Of a DNA stretch of 64,000 bases, positions 1-8,221 are shown piece after piece. The notes beneath the pieces are model-generated. The model was not told the DNA's origin. It searched no databases and saw only the letters and a program-made list of their open reading frames with translations. Origin of the DNA: an uncultured Lachnospiraceae bacterium (GTDB lineage: Bacteria; Bacillota; Clostridia; Lachnospirales; Lachnospiraceae). Both the position numbers and the translations under genes were made by a program. The DNA lies in assembly GCA_910577045.1 (NCBI GenBank), contig CAJTLB010000006.1, positions 124,001 through 188,000 of the forward strand. The letters run 5' to 3'. Positions within the stretch are counted from its first letter, which is position 1. Every line of letters starts with the position of its first letter.

Positions 1-69
1 AAGTGGCTGGTACTTACAACGATCTATGTACTGCTCAATTTCTTCAATAATCTGCTCAATCTTGCTCAT
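1..69 (-). CDS. Partial N-terminus of a small unrecognised protein
   Basis: The minus-strand frame opens at an ATG at 67-69 and runs off the window edge, reading MSKIEQIIEEIEQYIDRCKY and onward. It overlaps the end of coaD by 14 bases, which suggests translational coupling in one operon. The visible part is a charged amphipathic helix with no diagnostic motif. From memory, genes with this kind of start follow coaD in Lachnospiraceae, but I cannot name a function. It is partial because the C-terminus lies outside the window. Confidence 0.6.
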   Translation of the reverse strand, partial: MSKIEQIIEEIEQYIDRCKYQPL

Positions 70-559
70 CTGCCCTCTCCTTCAGATTGAATTTTTCAAA
101 TACACGTTTTCTTACATTTTCCGGTACAAACTTAGAAATATCCCCTTTTACTAACGCAACCTCCTTTACAATGCTAGAACTTAAATAGGCATACTGAAGC
201 TTTGATGTTAAAAATACTGTTTCAATATTCGGGTTTAATACTGCATTTGTTTGCGACATTTGTAACTCGTACTCAAAGTCTGTAATGGCACGCAGCCCTC
301 TTACTACCGCATTTGCCCCAGTTTTTACAGCAAAATCTACTAAAAGCCCATCAAATGCCTCTACTTTAATATGAGAAAACTGCCTTGTTGCTTCCTCTAT
401 CATTGCCACACGTTCATCCACGGAAAACAAAGGATGTTTCGCACTATTATTTAAAACGCCTACAATTAATTCGTCTGCAATATTAAGAGATCGTTCAATA
501 ATATCCAGATGCCCAAATGTTACTGGGTCAAAACTGCCTGGGTATATTACTCGTTTCAT
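56..559 (-). CDS. coaD: Phosphopantetheine adenylyltransferase
   Basis: This is the penultimate enzyme of coenzyme A synthesis; it joins ATP and 4'-phosphopantetheine to give dephospho-CoA in the cytoplasm. The 167-residue length is normal for the family. The nucleotidyltransferase motif TFGH is at residues 14-17 after GSFDP, and the second signature SSSIVKE is at 127-133. GGAGG lies six bases before the ATG. The start overlaps the end of rsmD by 32 bases, a pairing common in Firmicutes. CoaE, which does the next step, is encoded about 3 kb away on the same strand. Confidence 0.96.
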   Translation of the reverse strand: MKRVIYPGSFDPVTFGHLDIIERSLNIADELIVGVLNNSAKHPLFSVDERVAMIEEATRQFSHIKVEAFDGLLVDFAVKTGANAVVRGLRAITDFEYELQMSQTNAVLNPNIETVFLTSKLQYAYLSSSIVKEVALVKGDISKFVPENVRKRVFEKFNLKERADEQD

Positions 560-1130
560 AAGTATCCTCCGCCCTGCTCAAGCATAAATATACATGCTTA
601 TTTGTTTTATATTCTTTTTGTTTCTCTATTTGAAAGCCAAGTTGGCAGGCCCCACTAAAATCTGTCTCCTTAGCAGATTCTATAATAATGGTAGTATCCT
701 TGTCCAAAATATCTGTTTGGCAAAGTTCAGCCAATATCTGTTGTTCCCATCCTTTATTATATGGCGGGTCCATAAAAATAATGTCAAAAATTTTTCCTTT
801 GCCGTTTAAACGCCGGAGAGCTGTTATTGCATCACATTCCATAACAACGGCCTGGTTGTTTAATTTTGTAAAACTTAAATTATCCCGGATACAAGAAACA
901 GCAGCTTTATTATTCTCTACAAAATAAGCTTCTTTTGCCCCCCTGCTCAATGCCTCTATTCCAATTGCCCCACTTCCGCTAAATAAATCTAACACAACAG
1001 CTTCTGGGATTTTAAGCTGTATCATATTAAATAATGTTTCTTTTATTCTATCTGTAGTCGGCCTAGTATCTTTCCCTTCTATTGTTTTTAAAGGCAAGCT
1101 TCTAGCAGTCCCTGCAATTACACGCATCAT
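528..1130 (-). CDS. rsmD: 16S rRNA (guanine(966)-N(2))-methyltransferase RsmD
   Basis: This is a class I SAM methyltransferase that modifies G966 of 16S rRNA during small-subunit assembly. The protein begins MMRVIAGTARSLPL, typical of RsmD. The SAM motif LDLFSGSGAIGIEAL is in the first third, and the catalytic target-binding motif DPPY comes later. The reading frame stays open to 1166, but the start at 1130 is preferred because AAAGGAG sits eight bases upstream and the extra 12 codons read through a hairpin. The 200 residues suit the family. It overlaps coaD, its usual neighbour. Confidence 0.95.
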   Translation of the reverse strand: MMRVIAGTARSLPLKTIEGKDTRPTTDRIKETLFNMIQLKIPEAVVLDLFSGSGAIGIEALSRGAKEAYFVENNKAAVSCIRDNLSFTKLNNQAVVMECDAITALRRLNGKGKIFDIIFMDPPYNKGWEQQILAELCQTDILDKDTTIIIESAKETDFSGACQLGFQIEKQKEYKTNKHVYLCLSRAEDTYETSNIPRQF

Positions 1131-1160
1131 ATATGTAACTCCTTTTCTTTTCTGGTAAAC

Positions 1161-1195
1161 TGCCATAGACTTCCTATTTTAAGGAAGCCATGGCA
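1161..1195 (-). terminator. Hairpin between the spore protein gene and rsmD
   Basis: An inverted repeat pairs 1161-1166 with 1190-1195 and 1170-1175 with 1182-1187. It sits just after the spore protein gene in the direction of transcription. It has no clear T-run, so termination is only a guess. Confidence 0.35.
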
Positions 1196-1210
1196 GCATG
1201 GCACATTGGC

Positions 1211-1411
1211 TTATTTCCCTGCCATTTGTTTCTCCTGTGCCTCAATCATTTTTTTCACCATATAACCACCTATCGATCCATTTTGATAGGAAGTCAGATT
1301 TCCATTGTAGCCATGGCTTAATGGTACCCCGATCTCACCTGCTACCTCATATTTGAATTTGTTTAACGCTTCCTTTGCCTCTGGTACTGCCTTAGAAGAA
1401 TTAGATGCCAT
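1211..1411 (-). CDS. Small acid-soluble spore protein, alpha/beta type
   Basis: Alpha/beta SASPs coat DNA in the dormant spore, protect it from UV and heat, and are degraded by the GPR protease at germination. The 66 residues match the family: a helix with EAKEALNKFKYEVAGEIGV spans the GPR cleavage region (about residues 19-27), and a conserved C-terminal block has NGNLTSYQNGSIGG and a Lys-rich helix. GGAGG lies nine bases upstream of the ATG. A sigma-G-like promoter lies 45-75 bases upstream. The gene stands alone and shows that the organism forms spores. Confidence 0.95.
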   Translation of the reverse strand: MASNSSKAVPEAKEALNKFKYEVAGEIGVPLSHGYNGNLTSYQNGSIGGYMVKKMIEAQEKQMAGK

Positions 1412-1455
1412 AATAAACGCCTCCTTTTTTCAATCTGCTTTGTTGGTTACGTTCT

Positions 1456-1485
1456 TATTATGCTTCGCATCTTTTTCTTTTACAC
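1456..1485 (-). promoter_or_regulatory. Putative forespore sigma-G promoter of the SASP gene
   Basis: Reading the minus strand, GTGTA (plus 1481-1485) is followed after 18 bases by CATAATA (plus 1456-1462). The B. subtilis sigma-G consensus is GHATR, 18 bases, CATNHTA; the -10 fits fully and the -35 fits four of five. The position upstream of a SASP gene supports the call. Confidence 0.55.
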
Positions 1486-1507
1486 CCGGAGAGTATTTCA
1501 TAATCTG

Positions 1508-3298
1508 TTAAATTTCCCCTGACTCTATTAAATCCTCGTATGTCCCAGTTAATGGCTCAAAATGGAAAGAAAAATTTTCATAAACCTTATCTTCTGCAGA
1601 TGCCAAACGGTTATTTACATACACCTTCATCGTATCCCCATCAATATCTAAAAATTGAAACACCTGCGCTACTGTATAATAACTTAAAAACTCAATTCTA
1701 TCATTTGGCTGGATTTCATAATAACCAGACTGTAATTTTCTATTTACTTGCGCAAATTTAGGGCAAATTACATTTTTCCCATTTACTTCAAAAGAAATGC
1801 TTCCTTGATACTCTGGCAATTCCTCTATGGTAATACAGGCAGCCGTCCCTATTGTAGACTCCCGGATTATAATTTTATCATTTTGTTTAATAGGGGCCTG
1901 TAAATTTGTTTCCTCTCCATTTAACAGAATAATAGCTCCTTCCCCTGCTTTTCCACGGATTACACGGGAAATCCCATTTACCATAAAAATAAGTTCTTTT
2001 CCACGCCTTGGGAACAATTTTTCATTTGGATAATCTGCTTGTATTGCCGCATCCATAATTGTTAGTTTATCATTATCATATAATTTAATCCGTTCCCCAT
2101 TAAAGTTCACAAAAATAAAGCTATTTTTTTGGTTATAAAAATTTAAGCAGATTCCTATAGGGGTCACAAGCAAGGAATCCTTTTTTATATCTTGGTTTAA
2201 AAATTCTATATTCCCCATTACTTCTGCACCCCTTAGCGCCACACGTTCTGCAGAAATATCCAGCTCCTTTGCAAGCATCTGGGTAAACCCTGGCAATTTT
2301 CCGCCGCCACCCACTACAAACACAGCACTTACTGACTTCCCGCCATTTAATTCCTTAATTTTATCTGAAATACTAGATGCCATACGGGAAAGGGAAGGCT
2401 CTAGTACCTTTAATACCTCTGGGGGCTCTATTTTATGGTACAGCCCCATAATATCCTTATACATAATCCCTTTTTTCTTATCTGTAGCAATCTTAATTTT
2501 CTCTGCAGTAGCAAATTCTACCAAATATTCTTTTACTAATACTTCTGTTAATTCATCCCCTGCAAATGGTATCATGCCATAAGCACTAATACTCCCATCC
2601 TTTGTAATACAAATATCGGAAGTCCCTGCCCCTACATCTACAAGTGCTATATTTAACAAACGGAACTGCTCTGGGATTGCAAGCTGAATAGCAGCAATTG
2701 GCTCTAATGTTAGGCTCGCTACTTGGAGTTCTGCCTCTTCTACTGCTGCATACAGACTGTCCACTACCTCTTCTGGCAAAAAAGTAGCAAGTACATCAGC
2801 CGCTATTTTCCTCGCTTTATGCCCTTCTAAGAAATTCATGTCGTAATCATTCAAATAATATTTAATTACGGTATAGCCAACACAATAAAACCGAATATGG
2901 TATTCTTCGCTGCTTAACTTTTCATGGGCATGTTCCACACCTAACATATCTAAAGAATACACATGTTCATTTGTTACTAATGTTTCTTCTTCAAATACCT
3001 GCTCCACGTGCATTGTCACAGTTTTTAATACACGGCCTGCTGCAGCAATGCACACTTCATTTAACGTCCTGCCAAGTATTGACTCTAATTCTGTCTTTAC
3101 TTGGTAAATCGACTGCGAAACCTTGGCAATATCATGAATCTGCCCATCAATCATCGCCCTTGTGTCATGTTCCCTTACACACTGGGCCGCCACTTTAAAT
3201 TTTTTATGATCCATAAAGCCGACACTTCCGACAATACTCCTTGTCCCAATATCCAGCCCAAATACCATATGCTCAGGGTACTTCCTACTTTCCTCCAT
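1508..3298 (-). CDS. FtsA-like actin-fold ATPase with a long C-terminal extension
   Basis: The first ~370 residues are an FtsA/PilM/Hsp70-type actin fold. The phosphate-1 loop GLDIGTRSIVGSVG is near residues 14-27, phosphate-2 VDVGAGTSD near 220-228, and the adenosine motif VVGGGGKLPG near 328-337. Residues ~375-596 are a beta-rich extension of unknown function that canonical FtsA (about 420 residues) lacks. There is no transmembrane segment, and the amphipathic membrane-targeting C-terminus of FtsA was not seen. The ATG at 3298 is preferred over a GTG at 3304 because GGAGG is seven bases from the ATG. It follows coaE on the same strand. A role in division, shape or sporulation is inference from the fold. 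Confidence 0.8.
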   Translation of the reverse strand: MEESRKYPEHMVFGLDIGTRSIVGSVGFMDHKKFKVAAQCVREHDTRAMIDGQIHDIAKVSQSIYQVKTELESILGRTLNEVCIAAAGRVLKTVTMHVEQVFEEETLVTNEHVYSLDMLGVEHAHEKLSSEEYHIRFYCVGYTVIKYYLNDYDMNFLEGHKARKIAADVLATFLPEEVVDSLYAAVEEAELQVASLTLEPIAAIQLAIPEQFRLLNIALVDVGAGTSDICITKDGSISAYGMIPFAGDELTEVLVKEYLVEFATAEKIKIATDKKKGIMYKDIMGLYHKIEPPEVLKVLEPSLSRMASSISDKIKELNGGKSVSAVFVVGGGGKLPGFTQMLAKELDISAERVALRGAEVMGNIEFLNQDIKKDSLLVTPIGICLNFYNQKNSFIFVNFNGERIKLYDNDKLTIMDAAIQADYPNEKLFPRRGKELIFMVNGISRVIRGKAGEGAIILLNGEETNLQAPIKQNDKIIIRESTIGTAACITIEELPEYQGSISFEVNGKNVICPKFAQVNRKLQSGYYEIQPNDRIEFLSYYTVAQVFQFLDIDGDTMKVYVNNRLASAEDKVYENFSFHFEPLTGTYEDLIESGEI

Positions 3299-3358
3299 CC
3301 GCACGCCTCCGTAAAAAAATATATATGATTTCTTAGAGAAAGAATAACATGAAATTGG

Positions 3359-3949
3359 TTAAAATACCAGTGCCTTTTTTAACTCTTCCCTCGTTTTTGA
3401 AAGGCATCCATTATTATCAATTACCTTTTGGCAATTCTTTCGGAATTCTTGGTCGGAAAGCTGTGTTTTCATAATAGAATCCACTTTTTCCTTGGAATAT
3501 CCCCGCCCTTCCATAAGCCTTTCTCTACGCACGGCTTCTTCTGTATAAATATACCATATTTCATCACAGATTTTATCATAATGATCCTCAATTAATAATG
3601 CCGCCTCAATTACAATAATTTTAGAAGGGTCTTCTAAATGGATACAGGAAATCTCCCCTAATATATATTCCTTTACCATTGGATGGACAATATTATTTAC
3701 TTTTTCCATAAGCCTAGGATTTGTAAATACAGCAGCAGACAAAAATTCTCTATTTATTCTTTTATCTGGTAAAAGGATACTATCTTCCCCAAACAAATCC
3801 ACTAATTGTTCATAACAACTATGGCCTGGTTCCATTAATTGATGCGCGATCTCGTCTAGCTGGTAACAGGCCGCACCAAATTCCTCTTCCATAAAAGTAA
3901 GCACCTGGGATTTTCCTGCGCCAATTCCTCCTGTAATCCCAATTACCAT
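3359..3949 (-). CDS. coaE: Dephospho-CoA kinase
   Basis: CoaE phosphorylates dephospho-CoA with ATP in the last step of coenzyme A synthesis. The protein starts with the P-loop GITGGIGAGKS (residues 4-14), followed by the CoA-binding region with DEIAHQLMEPG and a lid with RLMEGRGYSKE. The 196 residues match the family norm. AGGAGGGG lies just upstream of the ATG. The start is 20 bases after polA, so both are probably on one transcript, an arrangement known in Firmicutes. Confidence 0.95.
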   Translation of the reverse strand: MVIGITGGIGAGKSQVLTFMEEEFGAACYQLDEIAHQLMEPGHSCYEQLVDLFGEDSILLPDKRINREFLSAAVFTNPRLMEKVNNIVHPMVKEYILGEISCIHLEDPSKIIVIEAALLIEDHYDKICDEIWYIYTEEAVRRERLMEGRGYSKEKVDSIMKTQLSDQEFRKNCQKVIDNNGCLSKTREELKKALVF

Positions 3950-3969
3950 AAAAATCCCCTCCTGTCCAT

Positions 3970-6597
3970 CTATTTGGTTTCAAACCAACTATTCCCTGTG
4001 TGCATATCAATTTCTAACGCAACCTTTAATTCTGCTGCCCTACTCATTTCCTCCTGAAGAATCGTTTTTACTTGCCCTATTTCTTCTTTTGCCGCCTCAA
4101 TTAACAATTCATCATGTATTTGTAAAACCAGCCTAGATTTTAACCCTTTTTCCCTAAGCCTTTTATCCACCTTTACCATTGCTATTTTAATAATATCTGC
4201 TGCTGTCCCTTGGATTGGTGAATTCATTGCAATCCGTTCCCCAAAAGAATGTTTGGCAAAATTAGAGGACTTTAATTCTGGTATTGGCCTTTTCCTGCCA
4301 AACATCGTAACCGATTCTCCTTTTTCTTTTGCGTCTGCCACTAGTTTATCCAAAAACTGCTTAATTCCTGGATATGCTGCAAAATATTGTTCAATATACT
4401 CTTCTGCTTCCTTTGTAGAAATACTTAAGTCTTGGCTTAAGCCAAACGAACTAATTCCATATACAATCCCAAAATTAACCGCTTTTGCATTGCGCCTCTG
4501 GATACTTGTCACTTCCTCAAACGGCACATGGAACACCTGTGAAGCCGTAATGCGGTGAATATCCGAATCTTGTTTATAAGCCTCTATTAGCCTTTCATCC
4601 CCTGACATATGGGCTAGCACCCTTAGTTCAATCTGGGAATAATCTGCATCTACAAAAACATATCCTTCTTCTGGGACAAATACTTTACGGATTTCCCTTC
4701 CAAGTGCCATTTTTACTGGAATATTCTGGAGGTTTGGCTCTGTGCTGCTAATTCTTCCTGTCGCTGTAATGGTTTGGTTAAAAGTCCCATGGATTCGGTT
4801 ATCCTTCCCTATAAACACAGAAAGCCCATCTGCATAAGTAGATTTTAATTTAGTAAGCTGGCGGTATTCTAATATATCTGAAATCACTGGGTTTTCTGGC
4901 GCTAATTTTTCTAAAATATCAGCAGCCGTAGAATAACCTGTTTTCGTTTTTTTACCCCCCTGCAATTTCATCTTTTCAAATAAAATTTCCCCAAGCTGTT
5001 TTGGAGAATTAATATTAAACTTCTCCCCTACCTGTTTATAAATTATTTCTTCTAATTCAACAATCCTCGCTTCTAATTTCTTCCCATAACTGGCAAGCGC
5101 TTCTTTCTGTACCCGGATCCCAGCCTGTTCCATATGCACCAATGTATAAATAAGTGGCATCTCCACTGTTTGGTAAAGTTCCCACATGCCTTTTTCTTTT
5201 AAACGCTTCCTTAGTTCATTATCCACCATATAAGCAATACAGCTTTGATAGCAGGCATATCTTCTCAATTCTTCTGGCTTTTCTTCCGCTGCCTTCTTTA
5301 AGCTAAGCTTTTGTAATAATTCTGCCCTAGAAGGCAACAAATATCCCAAATAATCTTTTGCTACCTCTTGATATTCATAATTGTCCTTAATAGGGTTTAA
5401 TAAATATGCTGCTATATGGATATCCATCTCCCTGCCAGGACATTCCTCCTCTTTTAGCCACACTTGGCTTTTCAAATCCATATAGTCTATCACCACAGTG
5501 CCTTTTGTAAGCTCTTTATAGGCATCTAAAAGATATCCTTCCGTTAAAAACCCCCCTGTTTCTATCCAATAGATTTCCTTTTCAGATAAAGCCAAGGAAA
5601 TACCTAAAAGGCATGTATCATAAATACAAGAAATACCGATTCTTTCTGCATTTGCTGCCTTTTTTAAGACCTCATCCGCTTTTGTAAACTCTGTTACCAA
5701 AGTAAAATTTTCTTTAAATATGGGTATCTCTTCCCTAAAATATTTATGGACAAAGTTTTTAAACTCTAACTTTTCAAATACCTCTTTTGCTTCTTTTGTA
5801 AATAATTTCCCTACTTTTCCAGATTCAATGGTTACAGGCAGGCTACAATCTGTTTTTATTTTAGATAATACCTTAGAAAGTTCTGCTAGATCATAATGTT
5901 CCCGAAATGCTTCCCTTGCTTTTGCTGGCTTAATTTCATCTATATGGGCATACGCATTTTCAATAGAATGATAGGCGGCAATTATTTTTCCTGCTGTTTT
6001 TTCCCCAATTCCTGGCACCCCAGGTATATTGTCAGAAGTATCTCCCATTAATGCCTTCATATCAATAAATTCCTGTGGTGTTACGCCATACAGTTCTTTT
6101 ACTTGTTCTTCATGGTAATTCTCAATTTCTGTTGTGCCTTTTTTTGTCTTTGGCATACGGATTAAAATAGTATTAGAAGCAATTTGCAGCAAATCCCGAT
6201 CTCCAGACAAAATTACTACTTCCATTCCTGCCTGTTCTCCTTGCTTTGCCATAGTGCCAAGAATATCATCTGCCTCATATCCTTCTTTTTGTACAATCTG
6301 GATTTCCATTGCTTTTAAACACTCTTTAATATAAGGCACCTGTTCCAGAAGTTCTTCTGGCATACCATTTCTTGTCCCCTTATATTCACTGTATAGCTTA
6401 TGGCGGAATGTAGGCTCCCTTAAATCAAATGCTACTGTCACATATTCTGGTTTTTCCTCTTCCATAATTTTAAACAAAATATTTAAAAACCCCAGCACTG
6501 CGTTGGTATGGAGCCCTGCTGAATTTGTTAAATCTGGAAGCCCATAAAATGCCCGGTGTAAAATATTATTCCCATCAATTAATAATAACTTTGCCAT
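3970..6597 (-). CDS. polA: DNA polymerase I
   Basis: Pol I fills gaps and removes RNA primers and damaged DNA. The 875 residues contain a 5'-3' exonuclease/flap domain (about 1-290, including the GDTSDNIPGVPGIGEKTA segment), a central 3'-5' exonuclease-like domain (about 300-460) and a family A polymerase domain (about 490-875). Polymerase motif A DADYSQIELR starts at residue 650, motif B RRNAKAVNFGIVYG near 701, and motif C QIHDELL has its Asp at 829. The usual FDTETTG acidic motif of the central domain is replaced by a sequence with YDTCLLG, so proofreading is probably lost, as in many Firmicutes. coaE follows. Confidence 0.97.
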   Translation of the reverse strand: MAKLLLIDGNNILHRAFYGLPDLTNSAGLHTNAVLGFLNILFKIMEEEKPEYVTVAFDLREPTFRHKLYSEYKGTRNGMPEELLEQVPYIKECLKAMEIQIVQKEGYEADDILGTMAKQGEQAGMEVVILSGDRDLLQIASNTILIRMPKTKKGTTEIENYHEEQVKELYGVTPQEFIDMKALMGDTSDNIPGVPGIGEKTAGKIIAAYHSIENAYAHIDEIKPAKAREAFREHYDLAELSKVLSKIKTDCSLPVTIESGKVGKLFTKEAKEVFEKLEFKNFVHKYFREEIPIFKENFTLVTEFTKADEVLKKAANAERIGISCIYDTCLLGISLALSEKEIYWIETGGFLTEGYLLDAYKELTKGTVVIDYMDLKSQVWLKEEECPGREMDIHIAAYLLNPIKDNYEYQEVAKDYLGYLLPSRAELLQKLSLKKAAEEKPEELRRYACYQSCIAYMVDNELRKRLKEKGMWELYQTVEMPLIYTLVHMEQAGIRVQKEALASYGKKLEARIVELEEIIYKQVGEKFNINSPKQLGEILFEKMKLQGGKKTKTGYSTAADILEKLAPENPVISDILEYRQLTKLKSTYADGLSVFIGKDNRIHGTFNQTITATGRISSTEPNLQNIPVKMALGREIRKVFVPEEGYVFVDADYSQIELRVLAHMSGDERLIEAYKQDSDIHRITASQVFHVPFEEVTSIQRRNAKAVNFGIVYGISSFGLSQDLSISTKEAEEYIEQYFAAYPGIKQFLDKLVADAKEKGESVTMFGRKRPIPELKSSNFAKHSFGERIAMNSPIQGTAADIIKIAMVKVDKRLREKGLKSRLVLQIHDELLIEAAKEEIGQVKTILQEEMSRAAELKVALEIDMHTGNSWFETK

Positions 6598-6612
6598 ATG
6601 CTTGTTTCCTTC

Positions 6613-6951
6613 CTATTCAATCCATTTCCAAACCTGAATCCCGATTCCAATAATTGTTACACCATACATAATGCCCATTATTAGGCCTTTTATTTTCATA
6701 AAATTCTGATAACGTTCACATTGAAGCTGTGCCATTTTAAGTTTTTTATCCAGCATCCGCCTAAAATTAAAAGAATTATCTGTGCCATTTTCTAATTCCT
6801 TTAACCCTTCTGCTAACATATACATAATTTCCAGTTCCTCATAACAGTCTGTACATTCCCGCACATGTGAAATAAACTTTTCTTGTTCTTGTACAGGCAT
6901 ATTACCATTTAAAAAATCTGGTATCCTTCTTTGCCACTCCCTGCATATCAT
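6613..6951 (-). CDS. Zinc-finger (zf-HC2-like) single-pass membrane protein, putative anti-sigma factor
   Basis: The protein has 112 residues. The N-terminus carries the anti-sigma zinc signature H29-x3-C33-x2-C36, with an additional Cys at position 3. A hydrophobic segment near residues 88-109 should anchor it in the membrane with the zinc domain inside. Family knowledge says such proteins bind and hold ECF sigma factors. No sigma gene is adjacent: the nearest is at 9298-9783, beyond the SGNH hydrolase and a tRNA. The ATG overlaps the hydrolase stop by four bases, so the two are cotranslated. Whether it controls the 9.3 kb sigma factor is unknown. Confidence 0.7.
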   Translation of the reverse strand: MICREWQRRIPDFLNGNMPVQEQEKFISHVRECTDCYEELEIMYMLAEGLKELENGTDNSFNFRRMLDKKLKMAQLQCERYQNFMKIKGLIMGIMYGVTIIGIGIQVWKWIE

Positions 6952-7988
6952 CCGTTTCCTCCTGCATCATACAAGATATCTCTTATTACTGGATAAATCT
7001 TCTCTGCCATCCGCATAAAGCCTAGCACATTTGGATGAGTACCATCTACTGTACATTCTGTACGCCCTAATTCCCCAAAAAATTCTCGTCCATCTAAAAA
7101 CCAAACCCTCGTATCCCCTGCTTTTTTTGCTTCTTCATAAGTCTTTTGTATTACAGCCACCCGTTCCTTCGCCCCCGCTTTGTCAGAATCTGGGCGGCTT
7201 ATCATTAATACAGGAAGAGAAGGGTTTTTCTTTCGGATTATCTGGAAAAATAAACGGTGTGTATGTAACAGGTGCTCCACACTGGGGGAATTATGGTCAT
7301 AATCATAAACAAATAGGCTTTTTTCAGGAAAATCTGCAATATACTCTGCAAATTCTGTTTCCCCTCTTGCAGAACCAGAAAAACCAAAATTATAATAATC
7401 GGCATCTAACCACCTGCAAACCATACTGGTATAGGCATTTCCCACCCTAGATGCACAGCCGCCTTCTGTAATGGAAGAACCATAAAAAAGAATTGGCTTT
7501 TCAATAGCATAATCTGGTGCCTCTTTTATAATACTTCCCTTGCAAACCCCAACTTCCATTCCCAGCAAATGATCATTCCGCGGAAGGTTTATGGTAATTA
7601 CAGATAAACCTTCCTCATTCTTTTTCCATATTTTTTCTATTGTAATCTCTTGATTAGTATGTATACTAGGTGCTATATACCCCAAATACTTTGCTTCCTT
7701 TCCAATCCCTACATATCCATCTGCACCAGCAGAACCAGAAAGCGGGATATTAATATCTTCCTTTGCCCCTGCTAATGTCATACAAATATAAATTTCCATT
7801 GAATCTGTTATAAAACGGACTCTTCCCCCAACAGCCCTTCTTCCAAGGAACTGGTATTGTGGCATTTTTTCCATTATGTCATCCGTCAGCCTATGAAATT
7901 CCCTCTTTTCTGAATCCGCAACAGCTAACCCATAAATTTTAAACGGCGGCTCTGTAATCGAATATATGCTAAAATCTGCCCTATCCAT
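6948..7988 (-). CDS. SGNH/GDSL-type hydrolase
   Basis: This is a probable esterase or carbohydrate deacetylase with no signal peptide. The 346 residues have an N-terminal beta domain (about 1-160) of the kind that precedes GDSL hydrolases, then the SGNH fold: block I YGSSITEGG with the likely nucleophile Ser172, a block II region FGFSGSARGE near 201-210, and the catalytic pair Asp315 and His318 in DGTHPN. The frame stays open into the tRNA-Leu gene, giving a false N-terminus, so I chose the ATG at 7988, which has GGGGA six bases upstream. A terminator lies only 28 bases before the start, so its promoter is unclear. The substrate cannot be told from sequence. Confidence 0.85.
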   Translation of the reverse strand: MDRADFSIYSITEPPFKIYGLAVADSEKREFHRLTDDIMEKMPQYQFLGRRAVGGRVRFITDSMEIYICMTLAGAKEDINIPLSGSAGADGYVGIGKEAKYLGYIAPSIHTNQEITIEKIWKKNEEGLSVITINLPRNDHLLGMEVGVCKGSIIKEAPDYAIEKPILFYGSSITEGGCASRVGNAYTSMVCRWLDADYYNFGFSGSARGETEFAEYIADFPEKSLFVYDYDHNSPSVEHLLHTHRLFFQIIRKKNPSLPVLMISRPDSDKAGAKERVAVIQKTYEEAKKAGDTRVWFLDGREFFGELGRTECTVDGTHPNVLGFMRMAEKIYPVIRDILYDAGGNG

Positions 7989-8015
7989 ACTCATTCCCCT
8001 TTCTAATCCATATAC

Positions 8016-8058
8016 AAAAAGCTTCAAAGGAATCCACTCGGAAATCCCTTGAAGCTTT
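8016..8058 (-). terminator. Intrinsic terminator of tRNA-Leu
   Basis: A 10-bp perfect stem pairs 8018-8027 with 8049-8058 and extends inward with further pairs, followed on the minus strand by a run of T. It lies directly after the tRNA and 28 bases before the SGNH hydrolase start. Confidence 0.85.
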
Positions 8059-8060
8059 AC

Positions 8061-8144
8061 TGCCGCTGGCCGGACTCGAACCGGCACGAGCGTGAACCCG
8101 GCAGATTTTGAGTCTGCTGCGTCTGCCAATTCCGCCACAGCGGC
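8061..8144 (-). tRNA. tRNA-Leu (anticodon CAA)
   Basis: The minus strand folds as a class II tRNA of 84 nt. The acceptor stem pairs GCCGCTG with CAGCGGC and has discriminator A. The anticodon loop CTCAAAA gives anticodon CAA, reading UUG. The T-arm loop TTCGAGT is clear, and the long variable arm (GGGTTCACGCTCGTGCC region) fits leucine. The 3' CCA is not encoded. A consensus promoter lies upstream and a terminator downstream, so this is an independent unit. Confidence 0.97.
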
Positions 8145-8162
8145 ACATCATCATACTTGAAT

Positions 8163-8191
8163 ATGATAACACTAGATTAAAAAAATGTCAA
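8163..8191 (-). promoter_or_regulatory. Sigma-A promoter of tRNA-Leu
   Basis: On the minus strand TTGACA (8186-8191) and TATCAT (8163-8168) are separated by 17 bases, about 18 bases before the tRNA 5' end. Confidence 0.9.
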
Positions 8192-8221
8192 TTGTTTTTA
8201 GAAACTTTTTCTATAATCTTT

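Noticed and set aside
594..809. Plus-strand frames opposite rsmD, and many similar frames opposite real genes
   Set aside because: They overlap conserved genes on the other strand, have no ribosome binding sites and have unnatural composition.
7989..8138. N-terminal extension of the SGNH hydrolase frame starting MAELADAADS
   Set aside because: It is the translation of the tRNA-Leu gene and its terminator, a well-known artefact; the ATG at 7988 has the proper ribosome binding site.
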